A stretch of DNA of 64,000 nt from positions 1-64,000 of the forward strand of contig NZ_JASPJX010000010.1 of NCBI RefSeq assembly GCF_030232585.1, in the 5' to 3' direction. The stretch comes from Corynebacterium sp. MSK008. GTDB lineage: Bacteria; Actinomycetota; Actinomycetes; Mycobacteriales; Mycobacteriaceae. Under the pieces are notes generated by a model, which was not told where the DNA came from, made no database searches, and saw only the letters and a program-made list of their open reading frames with translations. Shown one piece after another: positions 1-8,368 of the stretch (position 1 is its first letter; each line of letters opens with the position of its first letter). The position numbers and the translations under genes are program-made.

Positions 1-39
1 GAACAAAAACAACTGGGATGCCGGTCCGTCCAACATGTC

Positions 40-72
40 GCGACTCATGCGTCAAGCATGACGCGACTCATG
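40..72. repeat. Direct and inverted repeat downstream of tRNA-Arg
   Basis: The 10-mer GCGACTCATG is present at 40-49 and again at 63-72. Between them GCGTCA (49-54) and TGACGC (59-64) form a perfect 6-bp inverted repeat with a 4-nt loop. It lies just 3' of the minus-strand tRNA, so it could be a processing or termination hairpin, although no T-tract follows. Confidence 0.4.
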
Positions 73-80
73 ACATTTGC

Positions 81-153
81 GCCCCCAGCAGGATTCGAAC
101 CCGCGACCAGCCGGGTAGAAACCGGATGCTCTAATCCACTGAGCTATGGGGGC
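81..153 (-). tRNA. tRNA-Arg (anticodon TCT)
   Basis: Read on the minus strand the 73 nt fold as a tRNA. The acceptor GCCCCCA pairs with TGGGGGC, the D arm is GCTC/GAGC, the anticodon loop TTTCTAC gives anticodon TCT (reads AGA), and the T arm GCGGG-TTCGAAT-CCTGC is canonical. The 3' CCA is not encoded. Confidence 0.95.
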
Positions 154-208
154 AACACCGGCTGATTGTAGTTATGGCTCTGCGCAGCGCGAAAGTAGGG
201 TATGCGAC

Positions 209-2191
209 ATGACTGCACCCGCCCCGAAACACACCGTCGCCCCCGCTTGGCCGCTGTATTTGGCCGCATTCGCCATCGCGGCCGTTGTCGCAGGCGCGGT
301 GGGGGAGGCGTTCTCGGGCGGCTCGCTCGCGGAGCTGGGCATCCCGGACCCGGGCGCGGCCACCACGGTGGGCCTGCCGGCGCTGCGCGGCGTCGCGTGG
401 CTGCTCATGGCGCTGGCGACGGGCTCGTTTCTGCTCTCGGCGTTCCTCATCGCGCCGAAGCAGACCCGAGAGGACCTCAACGGCGCGCGCCTGACGGTCG
501 ACGGGCACCTCGCCTCGCGCACCGGAGCCCACGCCAGCGCGGGCATCGCGCTGATCGGGCTGGTCATGATTCCGCTGGTGCTTTCGGACGTCTCCGGCCA
601 GCCGCTGAAAACCGTCCTCTTCGAGGCGGCCGCGTGGTCGCAGGCGCTGGACCAGGTGGCGGACGCGCGCGTGTGGCTCATCGTCGCCGCCTTCGCCGCC
701 GTCGTGGCGGCGTTTGCCTACACCGCATCCAGCTGGTGGTCCCAGGTCTGGCTGTTTCTGGGCGCGATCGTGGTGGTCATGCCGATCGCGCTGACCGGCC
801 ACTCGGCCACCGGTGGCGCGCACGATTTCGGCACCAACTCGCTGATCTGGCACCTCGTGGCCATGCTGCTTTGGGTCGGCGGGCTGATGTCGCTTGTCGC
901 ACATGCCTTACGACGAGGCCCCGGCCTCCCCGCCGCCACCCAGCGCTACTCCCGCATCGCGCTGTTTTCCATCCTGGCCATGGCCGTCTCGGGTGTGGTC
1001 AACGCGCTGGTGCGGGTGCGCCTGGAGGACCTGACGCAGTACAGCTACGGCTGGGTGCTCATCATCAAAACCGTCGGCATCGTCGTCCTCGGCATGATCG
1101 GCTACGTGCACCGCGAGCGCACCATCCCACAGCTTGAAACCCAGCCCAGGGCGTTCACCCGCCTCGCCGCGGGCGAGGTGCTGATCATGGCGGCGATCTC
1201 CGGCCTGGCCGTCACGCTCGGCCGCACCCCGCCCCCGCCGCCGCTGGACCCGAACCTGACCCGCATGCAGATCCAGATGGGCTACAACCTCACCGAACCG
1301 CTGACCTGGACCAACTGGCTGACCACCTGGCGCCCGGAGCTGCTGTTCAGCGTCATTGCGATCCTGCTGGCGGCCTACTACCTGCACCTGGTTCGCCGGG
1401 TGGACGGCTGGCCGGTTGCGCGCACGCTGTGGTGGCTGGCCGGCTGCGCGATGGTCGTCGTCACGCTGAGTTCCGGCCTGGGCATGCACATGCCCGCCTC
1501 CTACTCCGCGCACATGACGGTGCACATGATCCTGTCCATGGGCGTGCCGGTGTTCCTGGTGCTCGGCGCGCCGCTGACGCTGGTGCGCGAGGCATACCCG
1601 GCCGGCGAATTCAACCCGCGCCTGTGGGCGGAAAGCTTCCAGCGCTCGAAGTTCCTGCGCACGGTGACGTTCTCGCCGGTGTCCACCATCCAGTTTTTGG
1701 TGGTGTTCTACGCCATGTATGTGATCCAGCCGTTCTACGAGCTCATGATCTCCGAGCACGCCGGCCACGTGATCATGAACGCCGCGTTCCTCGTCTCCGG
1801 CTACCTGTACTTCTGGGAACTCATCGGCCCCGACGAGATCGAAGGCCGCCCCACCGCGAAGGTGCGCCTGCTGTGGCTGTGGGTGTCCATGCCGTTCCAC
1901 CTGTTCATGGGCGTCTACCTCATGCAGCTCGGCTCCGTGATGGGCGAGGAGTTCTACCGCTCGCTGGAGCTGCCGTGGAACCCGGACCTTTTGGCCGTGC
2001 AGAAGGACGGCGGCGGCATCGCGTGGGCGTCCGGTTCCTTCCCGCTGGTGATCGTCTTCGGCGAGCTGTTCATCCGTTGGTGGCGCGAGGATAAGGCGGA
2101 AACGGCCGAGTCCGACCGCCGCGCGGAGGAGACCGACGACGAGGAATGGCGCCGCTACAACGAGATGCTTTCTCAAATTCATGGCCGCTAG
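209..2191 (+). CDS. CopD / CtaG (caa3-type) membrane protein, cytochrome c oxidase assembly or copper-handling
   Basis: The product is a 660-residue polytopic membrane protein. The N-terminal half (about residues 60-310) has the histidine-bearing helices of CopD-type copper proteins. The C-terminal half (about 365-610) looks like CtaG/caa3 oxidase assembly factor, with a Met/His-rich stretch around GMHMPASYSAHMTVHM. M. tuberculosis Rv0102 has the same two-domain arrangement, from memory. A copper delivery or cytochrome oxidase assembly role in the cytoplasmic membrane is inferred from the family. I chose the ATG at 209, preceded by a purine-rich AGTAGGG, over an upstream ATG at 146 because residues before 209 have no membrane-protein character and overlap the tRNA region. 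No partner gene is adjacent. Confidence 0.85.
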   Translation: MTAPAPKHTVAPAWPLYLAAFAIAAVVAGAVGEAFSGGSLAELGIPDPGAATTVGLPALRGVAWLLMALATGSFLLSAFLIAPKQTREDLNGARLTVDGHLASRTGAHASAGIALIGLVMIPLVLSDVSGQPLKTVLFEAAAWSQALDQVADARVWLIVAAFAAVVAAFAYTASSWWSQVWLFLGAIVVVMPIALTGHSATGGAHDFGTNSLIWHLVAMLLWVGGLMSLVAHALRRGPGLPAATQRYSRIALFSILAMAVSGVVNALVRVRLEDLTQYSYGWVLIIKTVGIVVLGMIGYVHRERTIPQLETQPRAFTRLAAGEVLIMAAISGLAVTLGRTPPPPPLDPNLTRMQIQMGYNLTEPLTWTNWLTTWRPELLFSVIAILLAAYYLHLVRRVDGWPVARTLWWLAGCAMVVVTLSSGLGMHMPASYSAHMTVHMILSMGVPVFLVLGAPLTLVREAYPAGEFNPRLWAESFQRSKFLRTVTFSPVSTIQFLVVFYAMYVIQPFYELMISEHAGHVIMNAAFLVSGYLYFWELIGPDEIEGRPTAKVRLLWLWVSMPFHLFMGVYLMQLGSVMGEEFYRSLELPWNPDLLAVQKDGGGIAWASGSFPLVIVFGELFIRWWREDKAETAESDRRAEETDDEEWRRYNEMLSQIHGR

Positions 2192-2219
2192 CTGCGGATT
2201 GTGAATTTCTCAGGTTAAG

Positions 2220-2228
2220 TTATCCACA
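2220..2228 (+). promoter_or_regulatory. DnaA-box consensus TTATCCACA upstream of ssb
   Basis: This is a perfect match to the bacterial DnaA box. It sits in the 168-bp spacer between the CopD/CtaG gene and ssb, and no inverted partner is within 60 bp. Binding is inferred from sequence only. Confidence 0.5.
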
Positions 2229-2359
2229 ATTTGGCCGACCCCTTTTTCCGGCTTGCGTTTCGTGCGACTCTGCTGTCGCAGGGGGCAATTGCTTATCGAC
2301 GGCAAGCTCCGCCCCCGTAACCGCACACCATCCGCACGCAAGCAGAAAGGGGCCACACA

Positions 2360-2983
2360 ATGGCCAACATTGATTACACCCTGCTGGGCAACCTGATCGC
2401 CGAGCCGTACTTCAAGACCTTCGACTCCGGTAACGCCGTGCTGCGCTTCCGCGTGGCCACCTCGGACGTGAAGAAAGAAAAGAACGACAACGGCGACGAG
2501 GTCTGGCAGGACTACAACCAGTTCTACGTCGACGTCGAGTGCTGGGGCCAGCTCGCGGTCAACGCGGGCGCGTCGCTGCGCAAAGGCTTCCCGGTGATTG
2601 TCATCGGCAAGCTGGTCCACGAGTACTGGGAGGGCAAGGACGACAAGGGCGAGGCGACCCTGCGCTCCAAGACCACGCTCAAGGCCCGCCACGTCGCGTT
2701 CGATCTCGCGCGCTACCAGGTCAACTCAGTGCGCACGTCTACCTCCGGCAACGCGATCGACGGCCACGAGATGCCCAAGCCGATGGACGCGAAGGCCCTG
2801 AACAAGAAGCTCAACGGCGAGGAGGCAGACGTCACCGAGCCCAAGAGTGGCTGGGGCAGCTTCTCGGACACGCCGGAGGTGGAGGAGCGCCGCGTCAGCG
2901 CCGAGGACGTCGACGGGGTCACCCGCACCGATGCCGATGCGGAAGGAGAGGAGCTCGCCGCAACCGGCGGCGCGCCGTTCTAG
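2360..2983 (+). CDS. ssb: Single-stranded DNA-binding protein (second SSB paralogue)
   Basis: The 207-residue protein has an N-terminal OB fold (about 1-120) typical of bacterial SSB, with the family pattern of core residues such as VECWGQLA. A charged, low-complexity tail follows. The last residues are acidic but end GGAPF instead of the canonical DDDIPF-like tip that recruits partner proteins. Position immediately before ettA matches mycobacterial Rv2478c, so this is probably the accessory SSB and not the housekeeping copy normally found with rpsF and rplI. The ATG at 2360 is preceded by AGAAAGGGG as ribosome binding site. The upstream spacer holds a DnaA box and one copy of the GCTTATCGACG word. 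Confidence 0.88.
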   Translation: MANIDYTLLGNLIAEPYFKTFDSGNAVLRFRVATSDVKKEKNDNGDEVWQDYNQFYVDVECWGQLAVNAGASLRKGFPVIVIGKLVHEYWEGKDDKGEATLRSKTTLKARHVAFDLARYQVNSVRTSTSGNAIDGHEMPKPMDAKALNKKLNGEEADVTEPKSGWGSFSDTPEVEERRVSAEDVDGVTRTDADAEGEELAATGGAPF

Positions 2984-3098
2984 TTTTCGCCGCCTTCGCC
3001 CCGCCGCTGCCAACGCGCCTTGGAAGCGGTGGGGCGCGCGTGCGCGTCATGTACCCTAAGTGCGGTATTTACCTCCGCACTAACAAAGGGGATTCGTA

Positions 3099-4769
3099 GT
3101 GGCTGAGTTCATCTACACGATGAAAAACGTCCGCCGAGCCATCGGCGAGAAGGTCATCCTGGACAACGTCACCATGGCGTTTTACCCGGGCGCCAAGATC
3201 GGCGTCGTGGGCCCGAACGGCGCCGGTAAGTCGTCGCTGCTCAAAATCATGGCCGGCATCGACCAGCCGAACAACGGCGAGGCGTTCCTCCAGCCGGGCG
3301 CGTCCGTGGGCATCCTGCTGCAGGAGCCGCCGCTGAACGAGGAAAAGACCGTGCGCGGCAACGTCGAGGAAGGCCTCGGCGAACTGTTTGAGAAGAAGCA
3401 GCGCTTCGAGGAAATCGCCGAGGAGATGGCGACGAACTACTCCGACGAGCTCATGGAAGAAATGGGCAAGCTGCAGGAAGAGCTCGATGCGGCCGACGCG
3501 TGGGAGATCGACTCCAAGATCGAGCAGGCCATGGAGGCCCTTCGCTGCCCGCCTTCCGACGCACCGGTGACCAACCTGTCCGGTGGCGAGCGCCGTCGAG
3601 TAGCACTTGCGAAACTGCTGCTGAGCGAGCCGGACCTTTTGCTTCTCGACGAGCCGACCAACCACCTCGACGCCGAAAGTGTCCTGTGGCTGGAGAAGCA
3701 CCTGCAGACCTACCCGGGTGCTGTGCTCGCGATTACGCACGACCGCTACTTCCTGGACAACGTCGCCGAGTGGATCTGTGAGGTCGACCGCGGCAAGCTC
3801 TACCCGTACGAGGGCAACTACTCCACCTACCTGGAGAAGAAGGCCGAGCGCCTCGAGGTTGCCGGCAAGAAGGACCAGAAGCTGCAGAAGCGCCTGAAGA
3901 AGGAGCTGGACTGGGTTCGCTCCTCGCCGAAGGCTCGCCAGGCCAAGAACAAGGCGCGTCTGGAGCGCTACGAGGAGATGGCGGCGGAGGCCGAGCAGTA
4001 CCGCAAGCTCGACTTCGAGGAAATCCAGATCCCGACCCCGCCGCGCCTGGGCAACAAGGTCGTCGAGGTGGAGGACCTGAACAAGGGCTTCGACGGCCGC
4101 GTGCTGATCAAGGACCTGTCGTTCACCCTGCCGCGCAACGGCATCGTCGGCGTGATCGGCCCGAACGGTGTGGGTAAGTCCACGCTGTTCAAGACCATCG
4201 TGGGCCTGGAGGAGGCCGATTCCGGCTCTGTGGAGGTCGGCGACACCGTCAAGATCTCGTACGTGGACCAGAACCGCGAGAACATCGACCCGGAGCAGAC
4301 CGTGTGGGAGGTCGTCTCCGACGGCCTGGACTACATCCACGTCGGCCAGAACGAAATGCCGTCGCGCGCCTATCTGTCCGCCTTCGGCTTCAAGGGCCCG
4401 GACCAGCAGAAGCCGTCCAAGGTGCTCTCCGGCGGCGAGCGCAACCGCCTGAACCTGGCGCTGACGCTGAAGCAGGGCGGCAACTTGATCCTGCTGGATG
4501 AGCCGACCAACGACCTGGATGTCGAAACGCTCGGCTCGCTGGAAAACGCGCTGCAGGCCTTCCCGGGCTGCGCCGTGGTGATCTCGCACGACCGCTGGTT
4601 CCTGGACCGCACCTGCACCCACATCCTCGCCTGGGAGGGCAACGTGGAGGAGGGCAAGTGGTTCTGGTTCGAGGGCAACTTCGGCGACTACGAGCAGAAT
4701 AAGATCGAGCGCCTCGGCGAAGAGGCCGCGAAGCCGTCGCGCGTCACCCACCGCAAGCTCACCCGCTAG
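3099..4769 (+). CDS. ettA: Energy-dependent translational throttle protein EttA (ABC-F)
   Basis: This 556-residue soluble ABC-F protein has two nucleotide-binding domains. Walker A motifs are GPNGAGKS at 38-45 and GPNGVGKS near 354, and both halves carry LSGGER-type signatures. The ABC-F linker lies between them at about 240-300. EttA binds the ribosomal E site and gates elongation according to ATP/ADP ratio. Length and arm region fit EttA better than other ABC-F proteins. The start is GTG, 6 nt after AAAGGGGA. A candidate -10, TACCCT, is at 3052-3057. A GC-rich hairpin without a T-tract lies at 2997-3036 in the spacer from ssb. The thioesterase gene follows after 9 bp, probably co-transcribed. 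Confidence 0.95.
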   Translation: MAEFIYTMKNVRRAIGEKVILDNVTMAFYPGAKIGVVGPNGAGKSSLLKIMAGIDQPNNGEAFLQPGASVGILLQEPPLNEEKTVRGNVEEGLGELFEKKQRFEEIAEEMATNYSDELMEEMGKLQEELDAADAWEIDSKIEQAMEALRCPPSDAPVTNLSGGERRRVALAKLLLSEPDLLLLDEPTNHLDAESVLWLEKHLQTYPGAVLAITHDRYFLDNVAEWICEVDRGKLYPYEGNYSTYLEKKAERLEVAGKKDQKLQKRLKKELDWVRSSPKARQAKNKARLERYEEMAAEAEQYRKLDFEEIQIPTPPRLGNKVVEVEDLNKGFDGRVLIKDLSFTLPRNGIVGVIGPNGVGKSTLFKTIVGLEEADSGSVEVGDTVKISYVDQNRENIDPEQTVWEVVSDGLDYIHVGQNEMPSRAYLSAFGFKGPDQQKPSKVLSGGERNRLNLALTLKQGGNLILLDEPTNDLDVETLGSLENALQAFPGCAVVISHDRWFLDRTCTHILAWEGNVEEGKWFWFEGNFGDYEQNKIERLGEEAAKPSRVTHRKLTR

Positions 4770-4778
4770 GAGCACACA

Positions 4779-5183
4779 ATGGCTGAGATCCACGTCCACA
4801 CCATCCCGGTGCGCTGGAGCGACTTCGACCGCTACGGGCACGTGACCAACTCCGCCTACATCGAGCTCGCCCAGGAGGCGCGCTTGGCGTTCGCGCAGGA
4901 GTTCTTCTACTCCCAGGGCCACGAGTTCGTGGTGTTCGTGCGCCGCCTCGAGGTGGATTACGTCCGCCCGATCCTGCCCAACACCACAGAGGTGACGGTG
5001 GAGACGCAGGTGTCCAACGTGGGCAACACGTCGTTTACCACCCGCCAGGAAATCAAGGATGCCCAGGGCAAGGTTTGCTGCGTGATCGAGTGCGTGCAGG
5101 TCACGGTGGACACCACCACGACCTCGCCGCGTGAGATCACGCAGAAGGAAATCGGCATCCTGTCAAAGACGGCCGGGGCGTAA
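4779..5183 (+). CDS. Acyl-CoA thioesterase, hot-dog fold (4-hydroxybenzoyl-CoA thioesterase type)
   Basis: The 134-residue protein is a single hot-dog domain. The N-terminal motif RWSDFDRYGHVTNSAYIEL contains the Asp and the Gly-His-Val-Asn-type loop that shape the active site in 4HBT/YbgC thioesterases. It is expected to hydrolyse a cytosolic acyl-CoA; the substrate cannot be read from sequence. It starts 9 bp after ettA, with TAGGAGCACACA as ribosome binding site. It is followed without a gap by the next open frame, suggesting an ettA-thioesterase-unknown operon. The equivalent neighbour in M. tuberculosis is Rv2475c, from memory. Confidence 0.85.
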   Translation: MAEIHVHTIPVRWSDFDRYGHVTNSAYIELAQEARLAFAQEFFYSQGHEFVVFVRRLEVDYVRPILPNTTEVTVETQVSNVGNTSFTTRQEIKDAQGKVCCVIECVQVTVDTTTTSPREITQKEIGILSKTAGA

Positions 5184-5810
5184 GTGGTCGAGGTTTCCAT
5201 CGAGCGCGGCACGCGCGGGCTCACCGCGCTGCTTTCGCGTGCGCTCGCGCTGGACGCCCAGGCTTCCGCGCGCATCCAGGAGGTGGGCGAGGGCCAGCTT
5301 GACGTCTTCGTCACCACGCCGTTTGATGCCATTGCTTCTCGACGCACCTCCGGCTCCACCACCCACCCCGGCGCCACCGTCAGCGCCCGCGCCATGCTCG
5401 ACGCGCTGCAGTCCGACGCAGCCGAGGTCGGCCCAGCCCGCGACGCCGCCTGGCCCGGAGCCCTGCCACCGGCCAGCGGCTTCATCGCGCGCGAGGAAGT
5501 CCCCATCGGCGTCGCCCGCCGCCTCGCGGACGAGGGCCGCAACCTGGCCCGCCAATTCTCCGGCCCTGCCGGTCCGCCGCGCTCACTTCTCGACGGCACC
5601 GTGCTCACCGCCGACGCCGACAGCAACAACCCCGTGGAGATCCCCATGCGGATGATCTTCGCCTGCACCGCGCTCGGGCTGATCCCCGGTTTCGAGGCGC
5701 CCGCCGAGATCCCGCGCCACCTGCGCGTCGCCACCTCGGGCAGCTGGGTGCGCCTAGACGCGCCGTTCGGCTCCGTCTACCGCAGCACCCGCCCGAACCT
5801 GCTGTTTTAG
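5184..5810 (+). CDS. Conserved hypothetical protein, soluble
   Basis: I do not recognise this 208-residue protein. It begins with GTG directly after the thioesterase stop codon (TAA-GTG), so translation is probably coupled. It has no signal peptide and no convincing membrane segment. The middle is Ala/Pro-rich, and the C-terminal 60 residues (PMRMIFACTALGLIPGF onward) look like a folded unit. Its end overlaps the convergent glbO gene by 4 bp (TTAG). Codon use matches its neighbours, so there is no sign of recent transfer. Shared operon structure is the only clue to a role in acyl-CoA or cell-envelope metabolism. Confidence 0.65.
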   Translation: MVEVSIERGTRGLTALLSRALALDAQASARIQEVGEGQLDVFVTTPFDAIASRRTSGSTTHPGATVSARAMLDALQSDAAEVGPARDAAWPGALPPASGFIAREEVPIGVARRLADEGRNLARQFSGPAGPPRSLLDGTVLTADADSNNPVEIPMRMIFACTALGLIPGFEAPAEIPRHLRVATSGSWVRLDAPFGSVYRSTRPNLLF

Positions 5811-6220
5811 TACGCGCGCGGGCCCTGGTTGATCATCATGTAGGCCACGCGCTGCATGTGGTTCCACATCTGCGCCCGGTAGGCGGGCGGCAGCTCGTCG
5901 TCAGTAAATTGCTCCATGGAATTGCCCATGAGCTCCAACCACCGGTCCGCCTCGGCCTCGCCGATGGCGAACGGGAGGTGGCGCTTGCGCAGCATCGGGT
6001 TGCCGCGCTTTTCCTGGAAGAGGCGCGGGCCGCCCCAGTACTGCACCAAAAACCAGCGCAGGCGGTCCTGCGCGCCGTCCCAATCCTGGTCCGGGTACAT
6101 CGGGCCGATGAGGTCGTCCTGTTTGACCTGCGTGTAAAAGCCTTCGACGAGGCGGTGGAAGAAGGCGTCGCCACCGACGGCGTCGTAAAGCGTCTGCTCC
6201 TGCTTAGGACCGATTTCCAT
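5807..6220 (-). CDS. glbO: Group II truncated haemoglobin (trHbO)
   Basis: The 137-residue globin has the trHbO set of haem-pocket residues at the positions expected from mycobacterial GlbO: Tyr29 (B10), Tyr42 (CD1), His81 (proximal F8) and Trp94 (G8). These proteins bind O2 and NO and are linked to redox or peroxide handling at the membrane. The ATG at 6220 follows AAGGAGAACA. The start lies inside the last 17 bp of the upstream mechanosensitive channel gene, so the two are co-transcribed. The 3' end overlaps the convergent unknown gene by 4 bp. The symbol follows the M. tuberculosis orthologue. Confidence 0.93.
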   Translation of the reverse strand: MEIGPKQEQTLYDAVGGDAFFHRLVEGFYTQVKQDDLIGPMYPDQDWDGAQDRLRWFLVQYWGGPRLFQEKRGNPMLRKRHLPFAIGEAEADRWLELMGNSMEQFTDDELPPAYRAQMWNHMQRVAYMMINQGPRAY

Positions 6221-7160
6221 TGTTCTCCTTCATCTCTACAAGCACAGAATCCATCGCCGTGAGCACCACGTCCTGCTCGTGCAGCGCCTCCAGGATGCGG
6301 TGGTTCAAGTGGCGCGCCACGCCCCACTGCTCGCCCGGCATGGTGGTCACGCTCAAGCGGAACGACACGTACGTGGGGTTGAACTCGCTGGGGCCCAGCA
6401 TCTCCGGCGTGCCCATGACAACATCGCGGATCTCCGGGTCCTGGCAGGCCGCCACAGCGGTGTCCTCGATGACGCGCGAGACCTTGTCCGGATTCGCCAT
6501 GAGCGACACCGGGATCTGCAGACGCGCCGTGGAAAAGCGCGCCGAGTGGTTGCCCACCTGCTCGATATCGCCGTTGCGGATGTGCCACAGCGCACCATCG
6601 ATGTCGCGCAGGGTGGTGATGCGCAACGTCATCTCCTCCACATCGCCCACCACGTCGCCAACCTGGATGGTGTCGCCCACGCCAAACTGGTTCTCAATGA
6701 GGATGAACATGCCGGAGAAGAAGTCTTTCACCAGCGACTGCGCACCAAAACCAATGGCCACGCCGACCACGCCGGCGGAGGCGATCAACGGCGCGACGTT
6801 TACCCCCAGCTGATCAAGCACGGCGAGAATCGCCCACGTCCAGATCACAATCGCGGCGACGGAGCGGCCCACGTTGCCCAGCGTTTTCATGCGCTGTTGG
6901 CGCCGCGCCTCCTGGGCGCGGGACTGGGGAGTGTCGTCCACCTCCTGCGCGATCAAGGGGGTGCGCTCGATGCCGTGGCGGGTGGCGCGGTTGATCACCT
7001 TGTGCGCCACCCAGTTCAGCACCAGCGCCACCAGGATGATCAGCAGGATTTTCACGGGGCGTTCCACTAGGAGCTCGCGGGTGGCCGGGTCGTTCCACCA
7101 ATTTGAGACTCCGGTGACGGCTTCATCGACCTTTTCGGCTGTATCTGTTTGCGGTTTCAT
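6204..7160 (-). CDS. Small-conductance mechanosensitive channel (MscS family)
   Basis: The 318-residue protein has about three N-terminal membrane segments. They are followed by the MscS pore helix region (VVGVAIGFGAQSLVKDFFSG) and the beta domain GDTIQVGDVVGDVEEM, then a cytosolic vestibule. It should release solutes on hypo-osmotic shock. It lacks the long C-terminal extension of the glutamate exporter MscCG, so it is a paralogue of that protein. A TAGAAT -10 sits at 7170-7175, 9 nt before the ATG, with no ribosome binding site, so it may be leaderless. glbO overlaps its 3' end by 17 bp. Confidence 0.9.
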   Translation of the reverse strand: MKPQTDTAEKVDEAVTGVSNWWNDPATRELLVERPVKILLIILVALVLNWVAHKVINRATRHGIERTPLIAQEVDDTPQSRAQEARRQQRMKTLGNVGRSVAAIVIWTWAILAVLDQLGVNVAPLIASAGVVGVAIGFGAQSLVKDFFSGMFILIENQFGVGDTIQVGDVVGDVEEMTLRITTLRDIDGALWHIRNGDIEQVGNHSARFSTARLQIPVSLMANPDKVSRVIEDTAVAACQDPEIRDVVMGTPEMLGPSEFNPTYVSFRLSVTTMPGEQWGVARHLNHRILEALHEQDVVLTAMDSVLVEMKENNGNRS

Positions 7161-7169
7161 CGGGGCACG

Positions 7170-7175
7170 ATTCTA
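7170..7175 (-). promoter_or_regulatory. -10 element TAGAAT of the mscS-glbO operon
   Basis: Minus-strand TAGAAT is separated from ATG 7160 by 9 nt, and no Shine-Dalgarno lies between them. Confidence 0.45.
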
Positions 7176-7211
7176 GTGCATAAAAATGCCCGCTGACTGA
7201 ACCGCTAGGTC

Positions 7212-7217
7212 TACTGT
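7212..7217 (+). promoter_or_regulatory. -10 element TACTGT of metB
   Basis: TACTGT ends 8 nt before ATG 7226 and only 2 nt before the alternative GTG 7220. A transcript from it would therefore start at or near the ATG. Confidence 0.4.
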
Positions 7218-7225
7218 CTGTGAGC

Positions 7226-8368
7226 ATGACTGGATTTGCTACCGACGCTATTCACGCCGGATACGAACCCGACAGCCTGTACGGGCCGATCAACACGCCG
7301 ATCTACGCCTCCACCACGTTCGCCCAGGACGGGCTGGCGGAGCTGCGCGGCGGCTACGAGTACACCCGCGTGGGCAACCCCACCGTCACCGCCCTGGAGA
7401 AGGCGGTCGCCGCTCTGGAGGGCGCCGAGTACGCCGTCGCGTACTCCTCGGGCATGGCGGCTATCGACGTCATCCTGCGCGTCCTGCTCAAACCCGGCGA
7501 CCACATCGTCGTGTCCAACGACGCCTACGGCGGCACCTACCGCCTGATCCAGCAGGTGTTCACGCAGTGGGGCGTGGAAAACACCGTGGTGGACATGACC
7601 AACCCGGAAGAAGTCGCTGCCGCCGTTAAGGACAACACCAAGGCCATCTGGGTGGAAACGCCGACGAACCCGATGCTGGACATCGTGGACATCGAAGCCA
7701 TCGCCGCCGTGAAGAAGCAGGCCGCGCTGGTGGTGGACAACACGTTCGCCTCGCCGTACCTGCAAAAGCCGTTCGACCTCGGTGCCGATGTGGTGGTGCA
7801 CTCCACCACGAAGTACATCGGCGGCCACTCGGATGTGGTCGGCGGCATCGTATGCGGCGACGATTCCCGCGTGCCCGGCTTCCACGAGCAGCTGCGCTTC
7901 TTCTTCGGCTGGGTCGGCGCGAACCCGTCCCCGTTCGACACGTATCTCACCGGCCGCGGCCTGAAGACGCTTTCCGTGCGCATGGAGAAGCACTGCGACA
8001 ATGCGGAAGCCGTCGCAAAGTTCTTGGATGCCCAGCCCCAAGTCGAGCGCGTGTGCTACCCGGGCCTGGAAACCCACCCGGGCCACGAAACCGCGAAGAA
8101 GCAGATGACCCGCTTCGGCGGCATGGTCTCCGTACTGTTCCAGACTACCGAGCAGGCCAAGACGTTTTGCAAGTCCACCAAGCTGTTCTGCCTGGCGGAG
8201 TCCCTCGGCGGCGTGGAGAGCCTGCTCGAGCACCCCGCCACCATGACGCACGTGTCCGTCGCCGGCTCCGCGCTCGAGGTGCCGGGCGAGCTCGTGCGCA
8301 TCTCGGTGGGCATCGAGGAGGAGGCCGACCTCATCGCCGACCTCGAACAAGCCCTCAAGCAGCTTTAG
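7226..8368 (+). CDS. metB: Cystathionine gamma-synthase
   Basis: The product is a 380-residue PLP enzyme of the Cys/Met metabolism family. It joins an activated homoserine ester (O-acetyl-homoserine in corynebacteria) and cysteine to give cystathionine in methionine synthesis. Visible motifs are EYTRVGNPT near the N-terminus, SSGMAA, WVETPTNPMLDI, and HSTTKYIGGHSDVVGG with the PLP lysine near residue 196. The sequence resembles C. glutamicum MetB closely by eye. Either GTG 7220 or ATG 7226 could be the start. I prefer the ATG because a TACTGT -10 lies too close to the GTG. The last 4 bp overlap the convergent pepN gene (TTAG). Confidence 0.93.
   Translation: MTGFATDAIHAGYEPDSLYGPINTPIYASTTFAQDGLAELRGGYEYTRVGNPTVTALEKAVAALEGAEYAVAYSSGMAAIDVILRVLLKPGDHIVVSNDAYGGTYRLIQQVFTQWGVENTVVDMTNPEEVAAAVKDNTKAIWVETPTNPMLDIVDIEAIAAVKKQAALVVDNTFASPYLQKPFDLGADVVVHSTTKYIGGHSDVVGGIVCGDDSRVPGFHEQLRFFFGWVGANPSPFDTYLTGRGLKTLSVRMEKHCDNAEAVAKFLDAQPQVERVCYPGLETHPGHETAKKQMTRFGGMVSVLFQTTEQAKTFCKSTKLFCLAESLGGVESLLEHPATMTHVSVAGSALEVPGELVRISVGIEEEADLIADLEQALKQL

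Noticed and set aside
2997-3036. Rho-independent terminator between ssb and ettA
   Set aside because: The stem is strong (12 bp with one G-T pair) but the 16-nt loop and absence of a T-tract make termination unlikely; it may be only an mRNA structure.
3069-4922. A 617-codon open frame on the minus strand opposite ettA
   Set aside because: It is a shadow of the high-GC codon pattern of ettA; its product is Leu/Val/Arg-rich low complexity, has no start signal and overlaps a certain gene completely. The same applies to other long opposite-strand frames such as 908-2182, 26325-27971 and 33235-34374.
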